This document shows positions 55,936 through 64,000 of a stretch of DNA of 64,000 nt, piece after piece. The translations under genes were made by a program, and so were the position numbers. Below the pieces are notes generated by a model. The model was not told the DNA's origin and searched no databases. It saw nothing but the letters and a program-made list of their open reading frames with translations. This DNA comes from Pelobates cultripes (taxonomy: Eukaryota > Chordata > Amphibia > Anura > Pelobatidae), in assembly GCA_933207985.1 (NCBI GenBank), contig OW240917.1, positions 123,837,189 through 123,901,188 on the forward strand. The letters run 5' to 3'. Each line of letters begins with the position of its first letter. Within the stretch, counting starts at the first letter, position 1.

Positions 55936-56340
55936 GTGCAATTTTGGGCACCTGTTCTAAAGAAGGATATCATGGCACTAGAAAAAGTGCAGAGACGAGC
56001 TACAAAATTGACAAAAGGAATGGAGCATTTTAGTTACGAAGAAAGGTTAAAAAATGTAAATCTCTTTAGTTTGGAAAAACGGTGCCTGAGAGGGGATATG
56101 ATAACATTATACAAATCTATTTGGGGCCAGTACAAACCATTATCTGGAAATCTATTCATAAACAGGGCTATACATAGGACACAAGGTCACACATTTAGGC
56201 TGTAAGAAAGGAGATTTCATCTAAGGCAAAGAAAAGGTTTTTTTACAGTAAGAGTAATAAGGATATGGAATTCTCTGCCTGAAGAGGTGGTTTTATCAGA
56301 GTTCATATAGATGTGTAAACTTCAATTGGATAAATACTTG
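55936..56340 (+). pseudogene. LINE ORF2 C-terminal remnant
   Basis: The frame 55936-56205 encodes LEKVQRRATKL, YEERLKNVNLFSLEKR and HRTQGHTFRL. After a stop, the same general frame continues with IWNSLPEEVV. This is the conserved tail of CR1/L2-group ORF2 proteins, lacking endonuclease and catalytic domains. Confidence 0.9.
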
Positions 56341-56482
56341 CAAAAACATAACATACAGGGATATAATTTCTAATTAGTGGGGTAATAGCTTCTTGATCCA
56401 AGGAGACAACTGACTGCTATTTTGGGGTCAAGCAGGATTTTATTCCTAGTTTGTTGCAAAATTGGAAGTGCTTCAGACTAGG

Positions 56483-57500
56483 TGTGAAGAACTACTCTTC
56501 GCCACTAGCTTTTGGAGAGGCCTGCTTGCCAGCCTCTTGCCCTGTGACTATGGCCCCTGTGGTGTATTGTTTTTTAACAACTCTATTTGTGCCTTTTGTA
56601 TTGAGGAGCACTGTTTCTGCCCCTTTAAATGGTACTGGTACAGTTCTGCACTTTTGAAGTGGCACTTCGGATGCAGCCGAAGTGCCTAAGTAGTTGAAGT
56701 GACCGTCATTCGACACACGAACACGTGGCGGTGGCCATTTTAATTCAGTCGAACGTGTTCAGCAGTGTTTGGTCGTTGAGTTCATGGAACTCAAATCGGA
56801 TATGCGATGGCACGAACACCGCTGAACTTTACCTTCTCCAGGCTTCGACTGGAGTCGAACGCTGTTCGACAATTCGAACGGCACTTTAACATTGCACGAG
56901 CGGTTGCCGTGCATTGCACGAACAGTTTCTGTTCATCTCTTTGAACTAAATTTAAAATGGGAAATAGACCGGCCACACAGCCTAATTCTCTGGCACTGTT
57001 TTGGGCATGAAAATGTGCGTGCGGTCCGTTAAATGGGACTTCCATCAATCTCACGAACCCCTGAACCGATTCGTATGATTTTTGAATATATTTGTTCCCT
57101 AATTATGCTCGTTCTGAAAATATATGTTTTATGGAAATGTGATGTAAAGTTATGAAAAATTTGTAAAACGTTTATTTTTTGCTTGGAGATAATTTAGTTG
57201 ATCTCCCAAGCAGAGGGGAGGAATTTACAGTAATGAATGGGAGTGTTTAACTGTGTGACTGTAAACTATTGGTTGTTGAGATTGTGTTTTCGGTGCCCAA
57301 TAAGGTCCATTCCCACACGGTCCTTGATGTCAGAGGTTGATCCAGGGTGGAAGGAAGACAGCGAGACTTCAGTTAAGCTACGGCGGTTGTGGAGTCTGCA
57401 GTGGTTGTAGTGTCCGGTGCGATGCTTATGGTCCTCGGCGTCAGCTAGGAAGCATCCCTCAATGGAGGTGCCCAGTCAGGGTGCCAGGTGATCTGTTACA
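56483..57500 (+). mobile_element. Solo LTR, 1018 bp, 5-bp TSD
   Basis: It begins 'tgtgaagaactact' and ends 'gatctgttaca'. The pentamer 'ctagg' flanks it at 56478-56482 and 57501-57505, and removing the LTR plus one pentamer restores the LINE seen intact at 34755-35066. Dense CGAAC/GTTCG words and 'gaacacgtggcggtggccat' relate it to the LTR at 26211. 'gccctgtgactatggcccct' relates it to 59286. No internal region; not coding. Confidence 0.95.
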
Positions 57501-57597
57501 CTAGGTTTTTTGCCTTCTTTTGGCTCAATAGCAAAAACATATGTGAGGAAGGCTGAACTTGATGGACGCAAGTCTCTTTTCAGCTATGTAACTATGT

Positions 57598-57725
57598 AAC
57601 CCAAATCCCCACCCATAACCTTAACATGAACCCTAACTGTAATCCTAACTCTTATCATAACTGTAACCCTATTCCTAACCTTCACCATTAACACTTAATG
57701 ACTCTAACAAACACTAATCTAAACA
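57598..57725 (+). repeat. Degenerate CCCTAA-type repeats, continuation
   Basis: 'aaccctaactgtaatcctaa', 'actgtaaccctattcctaac' and similar. Same composition as 55617-55734. Confidence 0.7.
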
Positions 57726-58191
57726 AATCATGCTAATGTCAGCAATGGGATTCTCAGACAGTGCAGAGTGCTCTGCACTATGCACTAGCAACATGAGAGG
57801 GATTGATTGCCTTTCTGCTGCTCTATCATATTATGATAAGTTATCATGATATGATTGAAATTACCCCTGCAGCTTCAATCACTCACAGTGCTCATCATTC
57901 AGTAGTGAGACCACTAATATTCTTACCCATCTGAAATAAGGGAGTCACAGGTATTGAGTAACGCATAGGGTTCCCCAATAGCCAGAAGTTGAAATGATCC
58001 ATTCTGGTAAAATGGTACATTACATAATTCATACTATTTATACAATTATATTCAATAATTCTGAGATATCTTGGTACCTGAGAAATTGATATTGCACTAT
58101 TGACCACGCAGTTGTACTATGTCATCTTGGATTGAGCAAGTCATATGACTACTTTTTGGCAATGTTCATATTGCCGTTGTTTAACTGGATG
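57726..58191. other. Intergenic sequence, no gene seen
   Basis: It includes short palindromes such as 'tcatattatgataagttatc' near 57826. A 70-codon minus frame (57895-58107) has no motif. Confidence 0.45.
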
Positions 58192-58199
58192 ATTTGCTG

Positions 58200-58348
58200 C
58201 AGGGCTGCCCAAAAGGTAGATCCCCAGATATTGTAGAACTACAACTCCCATGATGCTTTGTCAGTCTAAATGTATTCTAAAGGCACACAAAGCATCATGG
58301 GAGTTGTAGTTCTACAACATCTGGGGATCTACCTGTTGGGCAGCCTTG
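58200..58348. mobile_element. 149-bp palindromic hAT MITE with 8-bp TSD
   Basis: It starts 'cagggctgcccaa' and ends 'ttgggcagccttg'. The arms share 'gtagatccccagat' and 'tgtagaactacaactcccat'. Flanking octamers are atttgctg (58192-58199) and atttgctt (58349-58356), one mismatch. Non-coding foldback. Confidence 0.93.
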
Positions 58349-58493
58349 ATTTGCTTGAACAAACTACACAGCATCTATTACAACAAATCCATGACAGATA
58401 CGTGATATGATGAAAATATATTTTTTATTTCAGGTGAATAACGCATTAAAAACATTTTTGTTGTATATTGTTCTAGCAAAAATATATTTACTT

Positions 58494-58835
58494 AACCCTC
58501 GGTCAGGCGCAATGTGAGTAAGAACAGGATCGGGCACATTGTGCGTAATAGGCCACTTTTACAAAAACAAACTTTTTACTCAAATAAAAACATGTTTATC
58601 ATTCCATTTGCTCTACAGCATTAGCGAAAGCAATTTCTGAGCATTTATTACAAAAAAAGTAGCATGTTCCATACATAATGCACGTTTACACTTCCTGCAC
58701 TCATATCTTGATAAGCGACGTCGTCCGCTATGCGTAGTGCATGTAATGCACCTTCTCCTCTTGCTAGGCATTTCCAAAGTTTCCTCTTTATCTTCTTCTA
58801 CATTTTTGGGCAATCCGCAGTTCTTCATAATTCTG
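58494..58835 (-). pseudogene. piggyBac-like 3' end with transposase C-terminal zinc-binding domain
   Basis: TTAA at 58494 is followed by 'ccctcggtcaggcgcaatgt', a piggyBac-style terminus (TTAACCC). Just inside are the inverted words 'gcgcaatgtg' and 'cacattgtgc'. The minus-strand frame 58613-58828 encodes RRRCITCTTHSGRRRLSRYE followed by CRKCKRALCMEH, a CxxC...CxxC...LCxxH pattern like the C-terminal cysteine-rich domain of piggyBac transposases. A run of seven T appears one base short of the number that would keep a following FCNKC in frame. The catalytic DDD domain is absent: the element is truncated. Confidence 0.65.
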
Positions 58836-59042
58836 TAACTTTGAAATACTATATAGGCAAATCATGAACCAAACAAAACGACAATGGATGTTGATTTTGG
58901 GAGTGACCAACACAGAGAGAAAAAAGAAAAGCAGGAGGAAAAAAATATATATATATTTTTTATGTTTATATTTTATATATTTAATAAATACATATATAAA
59001 TGTAGAGGGTTATTTTATTGCTCCTCTTTTCTCACTCTAGTG

Positions 59043-59285
59043 CAGTGGTTCCCAAACTTTTTAGTTTCAAGACGCCCTTAATATTTCAGTATTTTTCCAA
59101 GGCACCCCAAGTCAAAATTTCTAGGTTGTATATCTGTACAGTGCTTCGGCATTTACTGGTACTATAGTGTAATGTACAGTGTTGGTGTTTGAAGGGGTGC
59201 TTGTATACATTTATTGTGTTTTAATACAGGGATGTGTTTGTATGTAATGTTTGCGTTTGATTGCAGGGGTGTGTCTGAATGTAAT
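59043..59285 (+). mobile_element. hAT-like terminal fragment
   Basis: It starts 'cagtggttcccaaacttttt', a very typical hAT terminal inverted repeat, and continues 'caaggcaccccaagtc'. The opposite end (its complement) is not present in this window, so the element is truncated. The LTR fragment begins at 59286. Confidence 0.65.
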
Positions 59286-59525
59286 TGTGACGAGTTGGAC
59301 CTCATCATGGGTTCTTTGAGGGGCATACTTGCAGCCTCTTGCCCTGTGACTATGGCCCCTGTAATGATCTTTGGGTTAAAGACTCTGGTTGTGCCTCTTG
59401 GACTGATAACAGGAACAATTCGAACTTTCGAAGCGGCACTTGAAACTCCCGAAACCAGTCGAAGTAGCATTCAAACACGTGGCGGTGGCCATCTTGTTTA
59501 GTCGAACGCATCCAGCGGTGTCCAA
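59286..59525 (+). mobile_element. 5' fragment of a CGAAC-family LTR
   Basis: It begins 'tgtgacgagttgg' and continues 'gcctcttgccctgtgacta' and 'aacacgtggcggtggccatc', as in 56483-56745. It stops near 'catccagcggtgtcc', so about three quarters of the LTR is missing. No TSD. Confidence 0.8.
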
Positions 59526-60420
59526 ACTTTTTCACCATGCACTAATCTATTTATTATTTGCATCTGCTATTTTTATCTGTTTTTTTTTTAATTGCTATTG
59601 TACAGGCAGTTAAAAAAAGTCTTCCTAAATTTGAATATAACTATTTTATATTGCTGTTACCAAGAGAACTGTAAAAGTGTTGCTCTGATTACACTTTTAA
59701 TTGTGTTTTATATGTAAATAATGTTTTATTATTATTTATTACATTTTTTACATATTTTACATTTTTATAATATCTGCCAAACTTGTATCAGATTGTGGTA
59801 ATATTTCTTCCCCATCCACCACTTACATAGATTTTTTATTTTTAGTAATTACTTTGACTTTTAGGAATATATTATTATTATTATTTTTATGCCATTCAAC
59901 ACTATTAATTGCTATATGCATTTTTTAGATATTTTACCACTTTAAGTAGTAGCGATGTATTTACTACAGGACTTGTCCCACTTTACTTTATAGCTAGTTG
60001 CAGTTTTATTAGATGGTTTGTCCTAACACCATATGTGTCTATTGACTACTCTGTTTTGTTTCCTTTTGCGTCAAGTATCCGATGTTCTGTCATTCACAAC
60101 AACTCTTTTTAACTTGTAACAGCGGATGTATCAAGTGTTATTATAATACTGAATTACCAATCCCATATAATGATTGTTTGTGGAAATGAGACTTTTTATT
60201 GAATTATATTGAATTATGTACTAATTAGTGTATATATATATAATGATTATATGATAATCTATTCATGATGTAATTAATTGTATGTTATTATTTTTATATT
60301 TTTTAATCACTATTTTAATGATTTTCCAAAAAACTTTCTTGCTCTCAATTCTTTGTTTTGGCAAATTGAGGGTTAATTTATTAATTGTATCTAATTAACT
60401 GATCAGAGCAATTAACTGAT
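59526..60420. other. AT-rich sequence, no gene seen
   Basis: Highly AT-rich with T runs and ATT repeats. A 67-codon frame (59909-60112) has no motif. Confidence 0.5.
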
Positions 60421-60790
60421 TGAAGCCAGTGAGTATATAGGAAGTCAATGCTTCTTTGATGCCATCCTCTGATGAAGTGATTTGAAATCACGAAACGCGT
60501 AAGGAAGGCATCCTCCGATCATCAGTTCCTGAGAGAGAGACTTGGAACGCATCCAGCCGCAGTGGAATGCACGCAGCGAACACCCGGTGTCAGTATAGCA
60601 CGAGGCAGTCCTCCTCCTTCTCTGTCCGGCCGGCAAGAGAGCAAAACTTCTGCCTACCTTTTTGGACCTTCAGTCTACTGTGACCCGGTATACCATCCAT
60701 CTCTCATATGTGGGACTGTTTTTATTTTAACTATTGTTAGTCTTTATATATTTTATGTGTGCTGTTCAGACAATAAAGTATAAATATAAG
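60421..60790 (+). repeat. Dispersed repeat with 'gaaacgcgtaagg' motif
   Basis: 'tctgatgaagtgatttgaa' and 'tcacgaaacgcgtaagg' form a small inverted pair (gatttgaaatc) typical of a recurrent amphibian repeat. More GC-rich sequence follows, then 'cagacaataaagtataaa' near 60768, which may be a polyadenylation signal. Family not named. Confidence 0.5.
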
Positions 60791-61715
60791 TTTGATGTCT
60801 GCTGTACATATATTAGACTAACTTTAGACTCTTTTATTAATACATCTTTATCTATACATATCTTCTTATGAGGGGTATGTTAGATGTTTGATTAATTTGT
60901 GGTATTGATTCTTATACATATAAGATCTTTACTATATTAACTATTTTGCAGCTGGTGGATACTACCTGCCTTATTTTATAGGAGGTTTAGGTCCGACCAG
61001 CAGATACATTTGTATCTCAGAAGGACACATTAAGGATCCTTTTAACTTGATATTCCCACTGAGTCCAGTATTCACTTCTTTGATTTATTTCAATTAAGCA
61101 CCCCCTATGTAAATAATGTTTTATGTATTTATTAGATAGCTATGTTTAAGTCACAAAGATGTGTTCTAACATTGTAACTGTAGTTTTGTACATGCAAAGT
61201 TAAGCTGCCGTTCTAATAGGCAATGCAATGTAATATAATAAATAAATACATCAAATATGTCTTCTGAAGTTCAAATAGAAATGATTTTCAAAAACTCAAA
61301 ACTTTGGAACATGACAAGATGTTTTGATAAAAGAGCTTTATAAAGTTTACTTGTCTGTTATTGTAGTGAATTCAAAACACAGTGAAGTATGACAGCAGAA
61401 AACATTTTCTACTTGCCAAAAAAATCTCACATTATATACAAACATCTGCAATATTTAAAATAAATGTTACTCATATTTGAATATAACCATTTCAAAAATG
61501 TAATTTCAGCTATTATTTTTTTATTACATATTTTTGGGGGGGAGTGGTGTGGGGGTTATAAACATATTATTAAAACAATATTTTAATAATACATTGACTG
61601 GACCAGAGGGAAAATGAGGTTAGGGAAAATGAGGTTTTGAAACAGTTAATATCTCAGTTAGTCGAAGCACCAACTAGAAATGATTATTGTCTGGTTGTTG
61701 ACTTATTTTCAAACA
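60791..61715. other. AT-rich sequence, no gene seen
   Basis: No element ends. A short G tract is at about 61536 and a duplicated phrase 'gggaaaatgaggtt' at 61609-61635. Confidence 0.5.
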
Positions 61716-62400
61716 TTGAAAGCGGCACTGTCATGGCCGAATTCAGGTTTTTTTTTTTAACCCCCCTCCCGACTCCACTACATCTAATTGTCCCCCTAAT
61801 AGTTTACTAGACATACCCCTACTCACGATATAGCGAGTAGGGGCAGATTAATTACTAATACCAAGTAATTTTTACTTGGTATTAGTAAAGTTGGCTGAAA
61901 GACCATGCTTGGTCTTTCAGCCTTTTAGTAGATAGCTCCCTAATACCGTGAGAATTAGGGAGCTATCCACTAAGCAGCTACAAGATGCAGCTGTGATTGG
62001 ATCAAAATTTCAATCATTCAAATTAAATTTCGAGCCAAACAAAAGTTCGGAATTTCGTCATAACACGAATGGATGAACTGCTCTCATTCTGTTATGGCGA
62101 AATTCTGTAATTTTGCCGGCGTTCGGGAATACAGAAAGGAGACATCGCGAGAACACGGAGGAAAGGTAAGAATTGTGGGAAAATTTCTCTGACTATAGGA
62201 AACGGAGAACACTTTGCTCCTCCGCTGGTCAAAGCTGGTCAAGCGTAGGAAACCTACATAAGACAAAGTAGCCACTACTTTGCCTTATATTGTAAAGAAA
62301 ACTAGAGCAGACAGGAAGAAATGAAGAACAAATCCTGAGAGAGGGATAGAAGAGGGAGCGATTGAGGAAAGATAAGTTCGGCATGACAGTGCCGCTTTAA
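61716..62400. mobile_element. TTAA-type MITE with 20-bp terminal inverted repeats
   Basis: The left end is 'aagcggcactgtcatggcc' and the right end is the complement of 'ttaaagcggcactgtcatgc'. TTAA at 62397-62400 pairs with a mutated TTGA at 61716-61719. The inside has further hairpins: 'taccaagtaatttttacttggta' type, 'gctgaaagaccatgcttggtctttcagc' type, and 'agctccctaat'/'attagggagct'. Non-coding; it separates the LINE remnant from upstream sequence. Confidence 0.88.
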
Positions 62401-62642
62401 GTTAGAGAGCTGCTAGGAAATAGTGGCCATAATATGGTATCATTTTAATTCAAGTTAAAAAAAATATTTTGCAAAAAATACCCAATTTAAAAGAGGTTAA
62501 TTTCAATAGGATGCATCTTTAAGTTAGAGAGCTGCTAGGAAATAGTGGCCATAATATGGTATCATTTTAAATCAAGTTAAAAAAAATATTTTGCAAAAAA
62601 TACCCAATTTAAAAGAGGTTAATTTCAATAGGATGCATCTTT
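62399..62642 (+). repeat. Two near-identical 122-bp tandem copies
   Basis: The unit runs 'aagttagagagctgctagga' ... 'ggttaatttcaataggatgc' ... 'atcttt' (62399-62520) and repeats at 62521-62642. I count one or two differences (including 'aattcaag' against 'aaatcaag'). The copies are far less diverged than the surrounding LINE remnant, so the duplication is recent. The first unit starts directly at the TTAA flank of the MITE. Confidence 0.95.
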
Positions 62643-64000
62643 ACAACTAATTGACTGGCATGAACTCTTCACTGACAGAAACACAACTGATAAATGGAAG
62701 ATCTTGAAACAAATCCTCAAAAACACATTTCTTAACATATACCATAAGGAAACAAATATAAAAGAAACACATTAACATTAATGTAACTTAGTACGAGGAT
62801 CAGTCATATAATAAGACAGTGGAACATCGGAACTCGAACTTAATCCGTTCTAGAAGGCTGTTTGAGTACTGAGTTGTTCAAAAACCGAATCAACATTTTC
62901 CAAGAGAATTAATATAAATTAGATTAATCTGTTCCAGACCCCAAAAAGTACAGCATTTTAACACACATTTTACAGTTTAATAATACCTTACATGCATAAA
63001 ATCATACAGAAAACCAATAAACACAATGTAAATTAAATTAAAATGTAACTTCACTTTACCTGTCAGCTCTGTTTGCTGACAGAATGGAGCTGTTTGCCAA
63101 AAGAATGAGCTCTGTTCGCAGACAGAATGGAGCTCTGTTCGCTTTATCTAGTGCTAGGACGTTGATTCATCATACCAACGAGGTTCCAAAGTGGTACCAT
63201 CTAGGTTAATGCTGTGTGATTTTGTACTAATACTGAGTTTTGTTCTAATACCGAGACATTTTTTTCTCAAATATTTTGTTTGAATACCGAATTGTTTGAG
63301 TACGGAAGCGTTCCAGAACCAAGTTCCCACTGTACTTTAAAAAAAAAAAAAGCTCAACCGTGAAACTACAGACCTGTGAGTGTAACATCTGTGGTTGGGA
63401 AATGATTTGAAGGGCTATTATATGGGATAATATTCAAGAATTACTTCTGCACAATAATAACATTAGCATGAATCAACATGAGTTGATAAAAGACATGTCA
63501 TGCTAAACCAACTTAATTGCATTCTATGAAGAATTTAGAAGAAATTTATATCAGGATTATCCAGTAGATGTGCTAAGGCATTTGATCTCGGTCCACAGAA
63601 AAGATAACTATTAAAAATTATATCAGCTAGATTAGATAAAAAAATCACACTCTTGGAGAGAAGACTGGCTTAAAGATAGAGTGCAGAGAGTTGCTGTAAT
63701 GAAAAAAAAAATCTAATTAGACAAAAGTGGTAAGTGGAGTGGCTCATAGTTCTGTCCTGGGTCCACTTCTCTTTAACCTATTTATAAATTATCTAAAGGT
63801 GAGCAACTGAAAATATTTTGTCTATTTTTGTTGATGACACAAAATGTGGTAAGATAATACAATCTACACACGACATAACCTCTCTACAGAGGGATTTGGA
63901 TAGCTTGGGGGACTGGACAGACGAGTGGCATTTGAAATTCAATAAAGATAAATGCAAAGTCATGCATTTTGGAATAAGGAATCTAAAAAAACACTTTTAC
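62400..64000 (+). pseudogene. Decayed LINE ORF2 (second CR1/L2-group family), open at window end
   Basis: The upstream part encodes ORF2 sequence such as ELLGNSGHNMVSF. Near the end the frame reads FVDDTKCGKI, SLQRDLDSLGDW and FNKDKCKVMHFG; FVDD is the reverse transcriptase motif C. Between them 'tgtgagtgtaacatctgtgg' corresponds to the motif before motif A. Many stops and frameshifts. It is interrupted at 62816-63333 and continues past the window edge. Confidence 0.8.
62816..63333. mobile_element. DNA transposon/MITE with 'acagtgg' ends, inserted in the LINE
   Basis: The left end 'acagtggaacatcggaact' and the right end (complement of 'acagtgggaacttggttctg') are imperfect inverted repeats. 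The inside alternates 'taataccga' and 'gagtact' words, and a short tandem duplication ('agaatggagctctgttcgc') is at about 63078-63140. No convincing TSD (neighbouring octamers differ). Superfamily uncertain: CAGTGG ends suggest hAT. Confidence 0.65.

Larger units (their letters stand above)
55735..57600 (+). mobile_element. LINE of the CR1/L2 group (second family), split by a solo LTR
   Basis: The plus-strand 3' part of ORF2 and the 3' UTR run from 'aacttacaccctaaatgg' to 56482 and resume at 57506 ('ttttttgccttcttttggct') to the tail 'gctatgtaactatgtaac'. 5'-truncated. Related minus-strand fragments lie at 32625-32880 and 34755-35066, and a related decayed copy is at 62400-64000. Confidence 0.88.

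Noticed and set aside
59519..59545. Right-hand end of the hAT fragment at 59043
   Set aside because: 'ccaaactttttc' looks similar to the left end but in direct, not inverted, orientation, so it cannot be the partner terminal repeat.
1..64000. tRNA, rRNA or conserved small RNA genes
   Set aside because: I looked for A/B box pairs, cloverleaf ends and rRNA-like blocks by eye and saw none. A covariance-model search would be decisive.

Overview
This window looks like non-coding DNA from a frog or toad (anuran amphibian). The organism is inferred from the repeat families: CR1-type LINEs with ATTCTATG-type tails, L1 and L2-like LINEs, a DIRS-type reverse transcriptase, TTAA-flanked T2-like MITEs, hAT elements and MITEs, a piggyBac-like end, and several copies of a repeat built on ATT arrays followed by 'tatatagcgcc'. 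I see no intact cellular gene, rRNA, tRNA or CRISPR array. Nearly every open reading frame is short and lies in a repeat or in AT-rich sequence. The only frames with recognisable protein homology belong to decayed transposons. The annotation is therefore a map of mobile elements, and several boundaries are fixed by target-site duplications (TSDs) read directly from the sequence.

Region by region. 0.5-1.3 kb: a reverse-oriented LTR-like fragment holding a complete hAT MITE. 1.6-7.9 kb: a composite of TTAA-type elements with inverted outer arms, an inner foldback element, hairpin-rich ends and tandem modules of about 390 bp. 8.3-10.1 kb: an hAT-like element full of GT-rich minisatellites. 12.4-19.95 kb: one CR1 LINE broken by an A-tailed minus-strand insertion (15-bp TSD), an inverted CR1 copy and a further element (15-bp TSD); that last element holds a 2.95-kb hAT, which in turn holds a MITE and a minisatellite that changes strand. 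20.8-29.3 kb: T2-like MITEs, a rearranged CR1 piece, a 992-bp solo LTR with a 5-bp TSD, and a hAT-like MITE with telomere-like sequence inside. 30.2 kb: a 391-bp palindrome. 32.6-39 kb: LINE pieces, a second copy of the palindromic MITE and dispersed repeats. 42.5-48.6 kb: a T2-like MITE, another foldback-type element, purine-rich GC-rich DNA and an L2-like LINE fragment. 48.7-52.5 kb: a CpG-rich modular locus split by a second, inverted copy of the minisatellite-bearing hAT. 53.1-55.3 kb: DIRS and L1 fragments. 55.7-57.6 kb: a LINE split by a 1018-bp solo LTR with a 5-bp TSD. 58.2-64 kb: an hAT MITE, a piggyBac-like 3' end, an LTR fragment, a TTAA MITE, a 122-bp tandem duplication and a decayed LINE running off the window.

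The elements do not work together as a pathway. Their relationship is historical: nesting order gives relative ages. The observations most worth following up are the strand-switching minisatellite carried by two hAT copies, the nested palindromic TTAA composite at 1.9-7.8 kb, the MITE found in opposite relative orientation in the two hAT copies, and the clean solo LTRs rich in CGAAC/GTTCG.
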